Source: JAVKMO01 sp031539345
GTDB lineage: Bacteria; Bacteroidota; Bacteroidia; Chitinophagales; Chitinophagaceae
Length of the DNA stretch: 64,000 nucleotides
Assembly: GCA_031539345.1 (NCBI GenBank)
Contig: JAVKMO010000009.1
Coordinates: 1-64,000, forward strand
Reading direction: 5' to 3'
The stretch's first letter is position 1; each line of letters starts with the position of its first letter. The position numbers and the translations under genes were made by a program. Positions 1 through 8,896 of this stretch are shown here, one piece after another. Below the pieces are notes generated by a model that was not told where the DNA came from, did no database searches, and saw only the letters and a list, made by a program, of their open reading frames with translations.

Positions 1-79
1 ATTTGTAGTACGTTTTACTCCGCTTTCTATTCGGGTTACTAAACAATAAAACATCTGAAAAGGTCATCGCTTTTTTCAT
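1..79 (-). CDS. Start of an unidentified gene running off the left edge (partial)
   Basis: An open frame starts at an ATG at 79 and runs leftward off the window without a stop. It encodes 26 residues beginning MKKAMTFSDVLLFSNPNRKR. The piece is too short to assign a family. It would be divergent from mazG, with an 87-nt gap that could hold both promoters. It could be a chance frame. The clean ATG followed by AAA AAA, a common start pattern here, gives modest support. Confidence 0.3.
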   Translation of the reverse strand, partial: MKKAMTFSDVLLFSNPNRKRSKTYYK

Positions 80-166
80 ACAATATTTTTTCTTACAAAA
101 TTATTTTATTTCTTTACAATAGGTTTTGCAAAGAATTCTTGTAATTACAACAAATTTTTCTTCGCA

Positions 167-943
167 ATGAAAGCACGTTCATTTGAAACACTACAACAAT
201 TATTCGACATTATGGAACGTTTACGGAAAGAATGTCCTTGGGATAAAGAGCAAACGTATGCGTCTCTGATGCCACATAGTATTGAAGAAATTTATGAATT
301 GGCAGATGCTATTATTCATCATGATAAAAAAAATATACAAGAAGAGTTAGGTGATTTATTGATGCACTTTGTGTTTTATACAATTATTGCAGAAGAGCAA
401 AAAGACTTTGAATTAGATGATATTATTGTTCAGATTAACAATAAACTCATCTTTCGTCATCCGCACATTTTTCAAGAAGGCAAATCTTTAGAAAATGCAA
501 AAGCAGTCTTAGAAAATTGGCAACGTATGAAAAAAAAAGAAGGAAAAGAGTTTGCTTTATCAGGCATTGCAAAAGGATTACCGGCTATGACAAAGGCTTT
601 TAGAATACAACAAAAAGCAAGCGATAATGCTTTTGATTTTGAACGAATAGAAGATGTTTTACACAAAGTGCAAGAAGAGCAGCAGGAACTTGCACAAGCA
701 ATTCAACAAAACACGAATATCGAAGAAGAATTTGGCGATGTTTTGTTTTCTCTCATCAATTATGCAAGATTTTTACATATCGACCCAGAAAAAGCACTCC
801 AAAAAACAAATGAAAAATTTATTCAACGCTTTACTGCAATGGAAAAGATTTTAAAAAATAACAATGAAAGTTTTACGTCATTAACTAGCCAACAGAAAGA
901 AGACCTTTGGCAAGCCGCAAAAGCACAAACAAAATTATCTTAA
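167..943 (+). CDS. mazG: Nucleoside triphosphate pyrophosphohydrolase MazG
   Basis: Hydrolyses (d)NTPs to monophosphates and pyrophosphate, a cytoplasmic house-cleaning activity. The 258 residues match the usual two-domain MazG length. An N-terminal MazG domain carries the acidic helices SIEEIYELADA and EELGDLLM (about residues 38-66). A second copy in the C-terminal half carries EEQQELAQAI and EEEFGDVLFS (about residues 169-195). These are the E-E-x-x-E and E-x-x-D metal-binding pairs known for the family. The ATG is followed by lysine and lies in an AT-rich leader with no Shine-Dalgarno. The stop is 8 nt before the trpC start, so the two genes are probably cotranscribed. No functional link to tryptophan synthesis is implied. 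Confidence 0.95.
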   Translation: MKARSFETLQQLFDIMERLRKECPWDKEQTYASLMPHSIEEIYELADAIIHHDKKNIQEELGDLLMHFVFYTIIAEEQKDFELDDIIVQINNKLIFRHPHIFQEGKSLENAKAVLENWQRMKKKEGKEFALSGIAKGLPAMTKAFRIQQKASDNAFDFERIEDVLHKVQEEQQELAQAIQQNTNIEEEFGDVLFSLINYARFLHIDPEKALQKTNEKFIQRFTAMEKILKNNNESFTSLTSQQKEDLWQAAKAQTKLS

Positions 944-951
944 GCCATTTT

Positions 952-1728
952 ATGCAACACATACTCGACACAATCATTGCACATAAAAAAAAACAAATTG
1001 AGGAACAAAAAAAAATGCAAAGCATTGATGATTTTTTTTCTACAAAAAACTTTCAACGCCCTGTTTTATCGCTCAAAAAAAACATTTTAGACATTACAAA
1101 AACAGGCATTATCGCTGAGTTTAAAAGACAGTCTCCATCAAAAGGCATCATCAATAACAAAGCCACAATTTCTGAAGTTATCAAAGGTTATGAGCAATAC
1201 GGTGCCTCTGGAGTTTCTATTCTTACCGATGAACATTTTTTTGGTGGTAGCAAGTTTGACATTTTTGCAGCAAGAGATATTCGTATTCCCATTTTACGAA
1301 AGGATTTTATCGTTGATGAGTTTCAAATTTATGAAGCGAAAGCCATTGGTGCAGATTGCATTTTACTGATTGCAAGCTGTTTGACAAAAACAGAAATTGC
1401 CCATTTTGCAGATATAGCAAAACAACTTGGGTTAGAAGTTTTATTGGAATTGCATACAGAAAAAGAAATCGACAGCATCAATGATAATGTAGATATGGTT
1501 GGAATTAACAATAGAAATTTGCAAACTTTTGAAGTAGATTTAGCACACTCTTTTTCATTATTAAAACAAATACCTCGTCAATTTGTTTCTGTTGCAGAAA
1601 GTGGCATACAGTCAAAAGAAGACCTTAATGCCTTAAAAAAAGAAGGTTTTCAAGGTTTTTTAATTGGTGAACAGTTTATGAAACATGAAAAACCAGCAGA
1701 AGCTTTTGCTACTTTTTTGCAAGGGTAA
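952..1728 (+). CDS. trpC: Indole-3-glycerol phosphate synthase
   Basis: Catalyses ring closure of 1-(2-carboxyphenylamino)-1-deoxyribulose 5-phosphate to indole-3-glycerol phosphate, the fourth step of tryptophan synthesis. Family blocks appear in order along a TIM barrel: AEFKRQSPSKG (phosphate and catalytic lysine region), GASGVSILTDEHFFGGS, PILRKDFIVDEFQIYEA, LLELHTEKE, INNRNLQTFEVD and VAESGI. The frame stays open upstream into the end of mazG. The ATG at 952 is preferred because it gives 258 residues, the usual length, and begins MQHILDTIIAHKK, which is typical of family N-termini. No other trp genes are adjacent, so trpC is detached from the rest of the pathway here. Confidence 0.94.
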   Translation: MQHILDTIIAHKKKQIEEQKKMQSIDDFFSTKNFQRPVLSLKKNILDITKTGIIAEFKRQSPSKGIINNKATISEVIKGYEQYGASGVSILTDEHFFGGSKFDIFAARDIRIPILRKDFIVDEFQIYEAKAIGADCILLIASCLTKTEIAHFADIAKQLGLEVLLELHTEKEIDSINDNVDMVGINNRNLQTFEVDLAHSFSLLKQIPRQFVSVAESGIQSKEDLNALKKEGFQGFLIGEQFMKHEKPAEAFATFLQG

Positions 1729-1737
1729 AAACTATTT

Positions 1738-3297
1738 TTAATTTTTTTTTTGATTTTGTACGATTGCCTTTGCACAATTTTCGCCATCAATAGCGGCACT
1801 CACAATTCCTCCTGCATAGCCAGCACCTTCTCCACAAGGATACAAACCTTGAATGTGAATGTGTTCAAAAGTGATTGCATTTCTGGGAATGCGCACTGGC
1901 GAAGATGTTCTACTTTCTGTTGCCAGCAAGACGGCTTCATTAGTAATGTAGGCTTTTTTCTTTTTTTCAATTTGACGAAGAGCTTGCCTCATTGCACCAA
2001 CAATTTGTTGTGGCAAAACGTCGTCTAAAGCAATATTGTATGTGCCTGGCAAATATGAAGTCAGCGGAATCGTAGCACTCTTTTTTTGATTCATAAAATC
2101 CACCAAACGCTGTGCTGGTGCTTGTAAATTTTGATTGCCCATCGCATAACAACGCTGCTCTACAGCTTGTTGAAAACGCAAAGCAGCTAAGGCACCATAT
2201 TGCTGAAATTGTTGCCAATCTGGAGGCGTAAGACTGACAACAAATCCAGAATTTGCAAATTGATTATTTCTTTTTGACGGACTCCAACCATTCACAACAA
2301 TTTCATTTGGTGCCGTTACGGCGGGAGCAATGATGCCACCCGGACACATACAAAAACTAAACACGCCTCTCCCTTGTGCCTGCTCTACAAATTGATATGT
2401 TGCAGGGGGCAAATACGCGTTGCGGGTTTTACATTTGTATTGGATTTGGTCAATCAAATTTTGCGGATGTTCAATTCGTACGCCCATAGCAAAAGGCTTT
2501 GCTTCTATGGCGATATTGTTTTGAACGCATAATTCAAAAACATCTCTTGCAGAATGTCCTGTCGCAAGTATCAAACTATTGGCATTAACGTGTTCATTGC
2601 CATTCAGAACAATTCCTTTAATTTTTTTTCCTTCAACAAGAATATCGGTGAGTTTTTTTTCAAAATAAAATTCGCCGCCACAGTTTAATATGGTTTGTCT
2701 CATTGCAGAAATAATTTGCGGCAATTTGTTAGTTCCTATGTGAGGATGGCTTTCATACAAAATGCGTTCATCAGCACCGTGATAAACAAACAATTCTAAA
2801 ATTCGTTGCACATTGCCTCTTTTATTTGACCTTGTATAGAGTTTTCCATCACTATATGTTCCAGCGCCGCCTTCACCAAAACAATAATTGCTATCAATAT
2901 CAACAACATGCTGTTTCGTTAAATTAGCTAAGTCTCTGCGTCTGTTTCTTACATCTTTACCCCGTTCGAAAATGATGGGTTTCTTGCCTAATTCTAATAA
3001 TTGTAAAGCAGCAAATAACCCAGCTGGACCTGACCCAATAATGCAAACTTCTTCTGCATATTGAACTTGTAAGAAATTAAAATCAAACTTTTTTTGAGGA
3101 GGTTGCTCATCACAAAAAACCGTGCAATTGATGTGTATTTTTGGAGTCAATGAACGTGCATCAATTGATTTTTTATGATATTGAATATGCACAATATCTT
3201 TTACAACAACAGAACAATGTCTTTGTAAATAGTCTTTTAAAAGTTCTTCTGTGCCTATTTCGTCTGCTGATGCTACAAATTCAAAAGATTGTTTCAT
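1738..3297 (-). CDS. COG2509-type FAD-dependent dehydrogenase of unknown substrate
   Basis: A 519-residue flavoprotein. A small N-terminal domain of about 85 residues is followed by a dinucleotide-binding Rossmann motif, IIGSGPAGLFAALQLLELG. Further along are FGEGGAGTYSDGKLYTRS, a second nucleotide-binding region ILATGHSARDVFELC, and a C-terminal FAD motif GLYPCGEGAGYAGG. This order and length fit the COG2509 group of predicted FAD-dependent dehydrogenases, which lack an assigned reaction. The protein has no signal peptide and is probably cytoplasmic. The gene converges on trpC with only 9 nt between the stops, so the pair may share a terminator region. Family assignment is firm, but the substrate is unknown. 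Confidence 0.85.
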   Translation of the reverse strand: MKQSFEFVASADEIGTEELLKDYLQRHCSVVVKDIVHIQYHKKSIDARSLTPKIHINCTVFCDEQPPQKKFDFNFLQVQYAEEVCIIGSGPAGLFAALQLLELGKKPIIFERGKDVRNRRRDLANLTKQHVVDIDSNYCFGEGGAGTYSDGKLYTRSNKRGNVQRILELFVYHGADERILYESHPHIGTNKLPQIISAMRQTILNCGGEFYFEKKLTDILVEGKKIKGIVLNGNEHVNANSLILATGHSARDVFELCVQNNIAIEAKPFAMGVRIEHPQNLIDQIQYKCKTRNAYLPPATYQFVEQAQGRGVFSFCMCPGGIIAPAVTAPNEIVVNGWSPSKRNNQFANSGFVVSLTPPDWQQFQQYGALAALRFQQAVEQRCYAMGNQNLQAPAQRLVDFMNQKKSATIPLTSYLPGTYNIALDDVLPQQIVGAMRQALRQIEKKKKAYITNEAVLLATESRTSSPVRIPRNAITFEHIHIQGLYPCGEGAGYAGGIVSAAIDGENCAKAIVQNQKKN

Positions 3298-3355
3298 GAA
3301 AAAACAAAAGGTGAGGCGACCAAATTTTTATACAATAGAACGATGATAAAAGGTT

Positions 3356-4189
3356 TTAAAAACCATTAGCGATTTTCCAATTATTAATTTCTCCCGCCAC
3401 AAAAACTGTATCTTCTTGGTTCAATAATTTGTAAGAAAGTGTATTGAAAATAGTCGCAAACATTTTTATGGGTGTTTCTCTAAGATAAAGAGGATTGCCA
3501 GCTAAATTTTTACCATATAAATAATTATCTAAAGAACCTGCCGTTAATACTTTTTTTTGGAAATTGGGATCTGTTTTTTCAATAATCACTAGAAGTGCGT
3601 CCTGTATTTTATTGAATTGTTGTGCAGCAATTGCAACTGACTGAGTCCTATTTCGCAAAAACCATTGGTCGGTCATAATATCTTTTAGTCTATCCACTTG
3701 GTCTGCTGTACTAAATTCTGCAATTTCTACGACTTTGTCAGAAGCCAATATAGAAGTATTAGATTGAAGATTTTTCAAAAGTGCTTTAATTGAATCCAAA
3801 GAGAAACTATTGACCTCCCCCGATTTCAAACGAGAAAGCAAAATGAAAATGTTTTTAGACGGCAATTTCGCTGAAGAAATGGTAACCCTAACACTCGTGC
3901 TATCCTTATTAAATAGATATTGTTTGACAGTTTCTTGACCATTAGAAATCCTTACTTTATTCAAATAACTTTTTAAAGCAATTGTGTCTTCTTCTCTGCC
4001 GCCTTTGACGTAGGTAATTTGAGATAAAACAGACTCTAAATTTTCATACACAAGTGTGCTTGTCGATTGAGAGTTGTCTTCCGAAAAAGTATAAGAAGTT
4101 GTTTTTGTGCAAGCACAAAAATTGATTAAACAAAATATAAGAACAACAATTTGGAACACTATTGAATAACAATATCGTTTCATAAACAA
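3356..4189 (-). CDS. Putative lipoprotein of unknown function
   Basis: A 277-residue exported protein with no family I recognise. The N-terminus has a basic start (KRY), a hydrophobic stretch of about 18 residues and a lipobox-like FCAC followed by Thr, so cleavage and lipidation near Cys27 are likely. The mature part is polar and mostly helical in appearance, with a Ser/Thr-rich linker just after the Cys. An upstream TTG extends the frame. The ATG two codons inside (MKRYC) is the better start and gives 275 residues. The gene is divergent from panC with a gap of about 90 nt. Nothing nearby suggests a role. Confidence 0.7.
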   Translation of the reverse strand: MFMKRYCYSIVFQIVVLIFCLINFCACTKTTSYTFSEDNSQSTSTLVYENLESVLSQITYVKGGREEDTIALKSYLNKVRISNGQETVKQYLFNKDSTSVRVTISSAKLPSKNIFILLSRLKSGEVNSFSLDSIKALLKNLQSNTSILASDKVVEIAEFSTADQVDRLKDIMTDQWFLRNRTQSVAIAAQQFNKIQDALLVIIEKTDPNFQKKVLTAGSLDNYLYGKNLAGNPLYLRETPIKMFATIFNTLSYKLLNQEDTVFVAGEINNWKIANGF

Positions 4190-4280
4190 CCTTTTAAAAA
4201 GACAAAGAATACTGCGAATTAAATTAAAATTTAGATTAGTCTTTTTTATTTCATTATTCGTAGGGTCTATATTCTTTGGT

Positions 4281-5111
4281 ATGCAAATTTTTCAATCTGC
4301 TTCTCTTTTGTCTGCCTATTTACATCACCCTCATCAACAAAAGCACCAAATTGGTTTTGTGCCAACAATGGGGGCTTTACATGCAGGGCATTTATCACTT
4401 CTGCAAGAAGCAAAAAAGAAATCTGATAAAACTGTTGTTTCAATTTTTGTTAATCCAACACAGTTTACAGATGCAAAAGATTTTTTGCATTACCCTCAAC
4501 ATACCCATCGTGATATAGAAGCACTTTTACAAGCGGAAGTTGATGTTTTATTTTTACCTCAAGCGAGCGAAATTTATCCTCAAAATTATCGTGCTAAAAA
4601 ATATGAATTAGGAAACATAGAACATATTTTTGAAGGTGAAATACGCCCTCAACACTTTCAAGGTGTCTGTCAAGTGTTAGACATTTTGTTCTCCCTTATT
4701 CAACCCCATGAGGTTTTTATGGGTCAAAAAGATGCCCAACAATGCTTAGTCGTAAAGCGTCTTATTAAAAGCCAAAATTTTTCTATGCGTTTGCACATTT
4801 GTGAAATTTATAGAGAAGAAAATGGTCTTGCTATGAGTAGCAGAAATGAACGTTTAGACACAATTGATAGACAACGTGCTGGCATCTTATACGAATGCCT
4901 TAAAAACCTTGCAGAAAATGAAAAACACTTCGACAAAAAAAAACAGGAATGGCTTGCCTATTTTCAAAAAGAAAATATTTCTGTCGATTATTTATCTCTT
5001 GTTGACGCTCATAGCTTAGAAAAACTAACCATTACAACAGAAAAAAAAATAATTTTAATTGCTACTCGTTTAGGTGGCGTACGCTTAATAGACAATATAG
5101 AATGTAAGTAA
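4281..5111 (+). CDS. panC: Pantothenate synthetase
   Basis: Joins pantoate and beta-alanine with ATP to form pantothenate, the precursor of coenzyme A. Hallmarks are PTMGALHAGHLSLL (the HIGH-type ATP motif), SIFVNPTQF, GQKDAQQC and AMSSRNERL (the KMSKS-like loop). Length (276 residues) is typical. The usual Bacteroidota neighbour panD, the aspartate decarboxylase that supplies beta-alanine, does not follow. The next gene, 48 nt downstream, is the flippase-like membrane protein that often lies beyond panD. The coaD gene for a later CoA step is elsewhere in the window at 43.4 kb. Confidence 0.95.
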   Translation: MQIFQSASLLSAYLHHPHQQKHQIGFVPTMGALHAGHLSLLQEAKKKSDKTVVSIFVNPTQFTDAKDFLHYPQHTHRDIEALLQAEVDVLFLPQASEIYPQNYRAKKYELGNIEHIFEGEIRPQHFQGVCQVLDILFSLIQPHEVFMGQKDAQQCLVVKRLIKSQNFSMRLHICEIYREENGLAMSSRNERLDTIDRQRAGILYECLKNLAENEKHFDKKKQEWLAYFQKENISVDYLSLVDAHSLEKLTITTEKKIILIATRLGGVRLIDNIECK

Positions 5112-5159
5112 ATTCAGTTTAATCATACGATTTAATATTTATATTTTTTTAATTTTTAT

Positions 5160-6140
5160 ATGAAAAACATCTTCAAAATTCTTCAATACGTTTTCTTTTT
5201 AGGCTTTGCATTTTTGATGATTGCTTGGTCATTAAAAGGCGTTGATATAAAGTATATTGTGTCTATTATGCTACAAGCAAAAGTTAGCATTGTTCTACTA
5301 ACAATTATTGTTGTACTTCTAAGCCATTGGGTACGTGCCTTACGGTGGAATCTCTTAATCAATACTTTGGGGTATCAGCCAACAACATTTAATTCTTTTT
5401 TAAGCATTTTGATTGGTTATTTCGCCAATCTATTTATTCCAAGACTTGGAGAAGTTTTACGATGCACACGCATAGCAAAATATGAAAAAATGCCTGTCGA
5501 TAAAATTATGGGGACTGTATTATTAGAACGTATTATCGATACGGTATGTTTACTGTTTATTGCCTTACTTGTATTTTTATTGCAAATTGATGTCATTAGC
5601 ACATTTTTACAGCAACACCTTGTACCAAAATTAAAAACAATCAATCCATTGTCTTACTTATTAGGTAGCGTAGTATTAATTTTACTTTTTGCTCTATTGA
5701 TTTTTTTATCCCGCAAAAACAAAAAAATTGAACTCTTATTTATCAAAATAGAAACCTTTTTGAAGGGTATTTTTGTGGGTATGAAAAGCGTTTTGAAATT
5801 ACAAAAAAAGTTACTTTTTCTGTTTTATACAATACTCATTTGGGCTTGTTATTTGACTGGATTTTGGGTTGGATTTAAAGCCTTAGACGCGACCACTTTA
5901 CTTGGCTTTGTACCTGCACTAACCTGCTTAGTTACTGGCAGTATCGGAATGATTGCAACCCAAGGAGGCATCGGAGCATATCCGCTTTTAGTAGGAGAAA
6001 CACTCACTCGATATGGCATTGAAACCATTTATGGCGTGGCGATGGGGTGGCTCAATTGGTGTGTTCAGTTTCTAATTTGTGTTGTTACAGGGTCGATAGC
6101 ATGGGTTGCATTACCATTTCATAACAGAACAAAAAAATAG
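5160..6140 (+). CDS. Flippase-like integral membrane protein (LPG synthase TM / UPF0104 family)
   Basis: A 326-residue inner-membrane protein with about eight hydrophobic segments, starting with one at residues 10-28. It contains family-typical features: an arginine-rich cytoplasmic loop (HWVRALRWNLL), the GYFANLFIPRLGEVLRC block, and a late glycine-rich stretch IATQGGIGAYPLL. These match the lysylphosphatidylglycerol synthase transmembrane (PF03706) group, which also covers uncharacterised flippase-like proteins. No catalytic synthase domain is present, so lipid transport is inferred only by analogy. It follows panC by 48 nt and precedes the symporter by 30 nt, so the three may form one transcription unit. 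Confidence 0.8.
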   Translation: MKNIFKILQYVFFLGFAFLMIAWSLKGVDIKYIVSIMLQAKVSIVLLTIIVVLLSHWVRALRWNLLINTLGYQPTTFNSFLSILIGYFANLFIPRLGEVLRCTRIAKYEKMPVDKIMGTVLLERIIDTVCLLFIALLVFLLQIDVISTFLQQHLVPKLKTINPLSYLLGSVVLILLFALLIFLSRKNKKIELLFIKIETFLKGIFVGMKSVLKLQKKLLFLFYTILIWACYLTGFWVGFKALDATTLLGFVPALTCLVTGSIGMIATQGGIGAYPLLVGETLTRYGIETIYGVAMGWLNWCVQFLICVVTGSIAWVALPFHNRTKK

Positions 6141-6170
6141 TCTTTTCTTTTTTCACTTCAAATACAGCCG

Positions 6171-7415
6171 ATGAAACTCAAACTGAATTTAACAAGTATT
6201 ATTTTTTTGTGTATGCTTTTAGGCATTGTTATTGGATTAGGCATTTACAATACACAACCAGAACTGCAACGGAACAATTTCGCCAACACCGTTTCCTTAC
6301 TATCAGATATTTTTTTACGGTTAATCAAAATGATTTTAGCGCCTCTCGTATTTTCAACTTTGGTTGTTGGCATTGCTAAAATTGGCAACATTAAAGCGAT
6401 TGGAAAAATTGGCGGCAAAACGATGTTATGGTTTATGTGTGCGTCCATTGTTTCATTAGTTGTAGGTATGATTATGATGAATATTACCAAGGTGGGTACA
6501 AATATCAACCTCAAAGATTTTACTACAAGTGCAACCCCCTCACTACAAAAAGGCATAGAGTTAAAAAGTTTTTTATTGCACCTCATTCCACGTAGTATAG
6601 TTGAAGCTATGGCTACAAATGAGATTTTACAAATTGTCATTTTTTCTGTTTTTTTTGGATTAGCAACAGCTTCTCTCGGTGCAAAAGGAAAAATCATCAT
6701 TGAGTTTTTAGATGCCGTGGCTCACGCCATTTTAAAGGTAACTTCTTATGTCATGTATTGTTCTCCACTTGCCGCTTTTGCTGGACTTGCCAGCGTTGTT
6801 GCCATCAACGGACCAAGCATATTACACACTTATTTATCTTTAGGATTAGCCTTCTTTTCTGCCATTTTTATTTTATGGATTCTCTTAATTTTGGCGGGAT
6901 ATATCTTTTTAAAAAAGCGAATTTTTGAATTATTACGTATCGTTTTTCCTTCATTTTTATTAGCTTTTAGCACGGCAACATCAGAATCTGCTTACCCCAC
7001 CCTCATTGAACAATTAAAACGTTTTGGTTGCAATGAAAAAATTGTAACCCTCGTATTACCTTTAGGTTACTCTTTTAATTTAGACGGGTCGATGATGTAC
7101 ACAACTTTTGCGTCGTTATTTATCGCTCAAGCGTATGGCATTCACCTTTCTTTTCAAGAGCAAATTACAATGCTTGGCGTATTGATGATTACAAGCAAAG
7201 GTATTGCAGGAACGCCACGTGCATCGTTAGTAATTGTAGCCAGCACGTTAGCCGCATTTAAAATTCCAGAAGCTGGCATTGCTCTTTTATTGGGCATCGA
7301 CCAAATTTTTGATATGGCACGAACAGGCACTAATTTAATTGGGAATTCTATTGCTACAGCGGTTGTTTGTAAAACAGAAGGACAACTAAGTGCAGAAGAA
7401 AGTAAACCAGAATAA
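6171..7415 (+). CDS. Dicarboxylate/amino acid:cation symporter (DAACS family)
   Basis: A secondary transporter that moves a C4-dicarboxylate or acidic amino acid inward with Na+ or H+. The 414-residue protein has the GltPh-like layout of eight membrane helices and two re-entrant loops. The first hairpin is LAFSTATSESAYPTL. The conserved helix is YSFNLDGSMMYTTFASLF (an N-x-D-G signature). The second hairpin is GTPRASLVI, and the substrate helix is MARTGTNLIGNSIA, whose Arg and Asn residues contact substrate in characterised members. The exact substrate cannot be fixed from these motifs. A bulged hairpin terminator follows about 50 nt downstream. Confidence 0.9.
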   Translation: MKLKLNLTSIIFLCMLLGIVIGLGIYNTQPELQRNNFANTVSLLSDIFLRLIKMILAPLVFSTLVVGIAKIGNIKAIGKIGGKTMLWFMCASIVSLVVGMIMMNITKVGTNINLKDFTTSATPSLQKGIELKSFLLHLIPRSIVEAMATNEILQIVIFSVFFGLATASLGAKGKIIIEFLDAVAHAILKVTSYVMYCSPLAAFAGLASVVAINGPSILHTYLSLGLAFFSAIFILWILLILAGYIFLKKRIFELLRIVFPSFLLAFSTATSESAYPTLIEQLKRFGCNEKIVTLVLPLGYSFNLDGSMMYTTFASLFIAQAYGIHLSFQEQITMLGVLMITSKGIAGTPRASLVIVASTLAAFKIPEAGIALLLGIDQIFDMARTGTNLIGNSIATAVVCKTEGQLSAEESKPE

Positions 7416-7464
7416 GACTTTTTTTATCAGGAATTAGGCTTATTTTTTTCGTACAGACTTTAAA

Positions 7465-7499
7465 TAAAAAACCCCTCTCTACAAGAGAAGGGCTTTTTA
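7465..7499 (+). terminator. Rho-independent terminator, probably bidirectional
   Basis: CCCTCTCT at 7473-7480 pairs with AGAGAAGGG across a 3-nt loop with one bulged A. The stem is flanked by an A run on the left and a T run on the right, so it can stop both the symporter mRNA (rightward) and the rpmE2 mRNA (leftward). Confidence 0.7.
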
Positions 7500-7576
7500 T
7501 TTTATTAACCTAAAAACTATGAAAGAAAACCATCTATTAGGAGAACCAAATAGATAAAAGTTTAATGCAATACAAA

Positions 7577-7825
7577 TTATTTTTTTTCGTATTTCTTTTT
7601 GAATTTATCAATTCGACCTGTGGTATCTAAATTCATTTTTTTACCCGTAAAAAATGGGTGTGAAGTATTAGAAATCTCTAATTTAATAACTGGATATTCA
7701 TTGCCATCTTCCCATTTTTGCATTTCTTTTGTATCAGCAGTAGAGCGACCTAAGAAGGACTCATTATTACTCATGTCTTTAAAAATAACAAACTTGTAAT
7801 TTTCTGGATGTATTTTTGCTTTCAT
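7577..7825 (-). CDS. rpmE2: Ribosomal protein bL31, type B (zinc-free)
   Basis: A component of the large ribosomal subunit bridging to the small subunit. The 82-residue protein shows the type B pattern: KIHPENYKFVIFKD, SFLGRSTA, and SHPFFTGKKM near the C-terminus. It lacks the CxxC zinc ligands of type A. Type B bL31 is the normal form in Bacteroidota. In organisms that have both forms it replaces the zinc form under zinc limitation. The start is the first in-frame ATG. It converges with the symporter across the bidirectional terminator. Confidence 0.96.
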   Translation of the reverse strand: MKAKIHPENYKFVIFKDMSNNESFLGRSTADTKEMQKWEDGNEYPVIKLEISNTSHPFFTGKKMNLDTTGRIDKFKKKYEKK

Positions 7826-8135
7826 AAAAATTTAAAATTGTACGTAAAGAATTTAGTGATAAGGCAACGAATTTATTTTTTTTTAGCACCTATTTTAAAA
7901 AAGTTCAAATTAAAGTTCAATTCCCCAAAATGGAAGAAATAAAATTGTGCCGTCCTCAACAATACAATTTCACACCTTTTTTTAGTGTTACTCAAAAAAT
8001 AAAAAACAATATGGTTCAATGGCAAATATTTCTTATAATTATATTGTTCATCCGATAAGAACAGTCTTAAATATGAACTAATAAAAATTAAAATTATTTT
8101 CGTTTTTCGTGTTTTTGGTATTCCATTTTTGATTT
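7826..8135. other. Intergenic region between rpmE2 and mtgA
   Basis: About 310 nt of AT-rich sequence between two divergent genes. It probably contains both promoters, but I could not place a convincing TTG/TAnnTTTG pair. A 42-codon frame at 7930-8058 (ATG to TAA) has no recognisable homology and is probably chance. Nothing else stands out. Confidence 0.5.
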
Positions 8136-8882
8136 ATGCTTATTCTCAACAATCATGCTCAACCTAATCGGTGGAGACCTATTATCAATTTTTTTAGAAA
8201 AGGCATTGTTTTTAGAGTCATATTATACTCTATTCTATTTCTTTTTTTCTTTCAGTTTGCATACATCTATTTTTGCAAATATTATTTTCCGCCGTTTACA
8301 TTCATTCAACTTGAAGTACATCAAAAATATCCCTACACGTTCAAGAAAAAATATGTAGAGTATTCCAAAATATCGCCCTATATGCGATTAGCAGTGATTG
8401 GTGCAGAAGACGCAACCTTTGCATCTCATAATGGATTTAGCTGGGACGGAATTGAAAAAGCCCTTCAGTACAATAAAAATCATCCCAACAGAATTAAAGG
8501 TGCAAGCACGATTAGTCAACAAACAGCAAAAAATGTTTTTTTATGGAATAAAAGAACGTGGGCAAGAAAAGTGTTAGAAGTCTATTTTACAACAATGATA
8601 GAATGGTTATGGGGAAAAAAAAGAATTATGGAGGTGTATTTAAATGTCATTGAAATGGGGCCTGGCATTATTGGAATAGAAGAAGCAGCTTGGTATTTTT
8701 ACAAAAAACACGCTTATGAATTAAGCATCAATGAAGCGGCTATGATTGCCTCTTGTTTACCCAATCCTAAATTTTTAAATCCGCTCAACCCCAGTACGAT
8801 GTTGCAAAAAAAACACAGCCGAGTGGTTAAAAATATGTTTCAATTGATGGACCAAGATGAGGTAAAAAGTCTTATTAAATAA
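8136..8882 (+). CDS. mtgA: Monofunctional biosynthetic peptidoglycan transglycosylase
   Basis: Polymerises lipid II into glycan strands at the inner membrane. One N-terminal membrane anchor (about residues 24-48) is followed by a GT51 domain. This shows the catalytic motif EDATFASHNGFSW (with the Glu), KGASTISQQTAKN, RKVLEVYFTTMIEWLWGKKR and ILEVYLN-like MEVYLNVIEMGPGIIGIE. No transpeptidase domain follows, which separates it from class A PBPs. Length 248 is normal for MtgA. The next gene begins 14 nt downstream. Confidence 0.93.
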   Translation: MLILNNHAQPNRWRPIINFFRKGIVFRVILYSILFLFFFQFAYIYFCKYYFPPFTFIQLEVHQKYPYTFKKKYVEYSKISPYMRLAVIGAEDATFASHNGFSWDGIEKALQYNKNHPNRIKGASTISQQTAKNVFLWNKRTWARKVLEVYFTTMIEWLWGKKRIMEVYLNVIEMGPGIIGIEEAAWYFYKKHAYELSINEAAMIASCLPNPKFLNPLNPSTMLQKKHSRVVKNMFQLMDQDEVKSLIK

Positions 8883-8896
8883 ATCTTTCATTGTCC

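Noticed and set aside
6245..6700. 151-codon antisense frame across the symporter gene
   Set aside because: It is the exact shadow of the symporter codons. It has no start context, signal or homology of its own.
7930..8058. 42-codon frame upstream of mtgA
   Set aside because: No family resemblance, no leader of note, and length expected by chance in this sequence.
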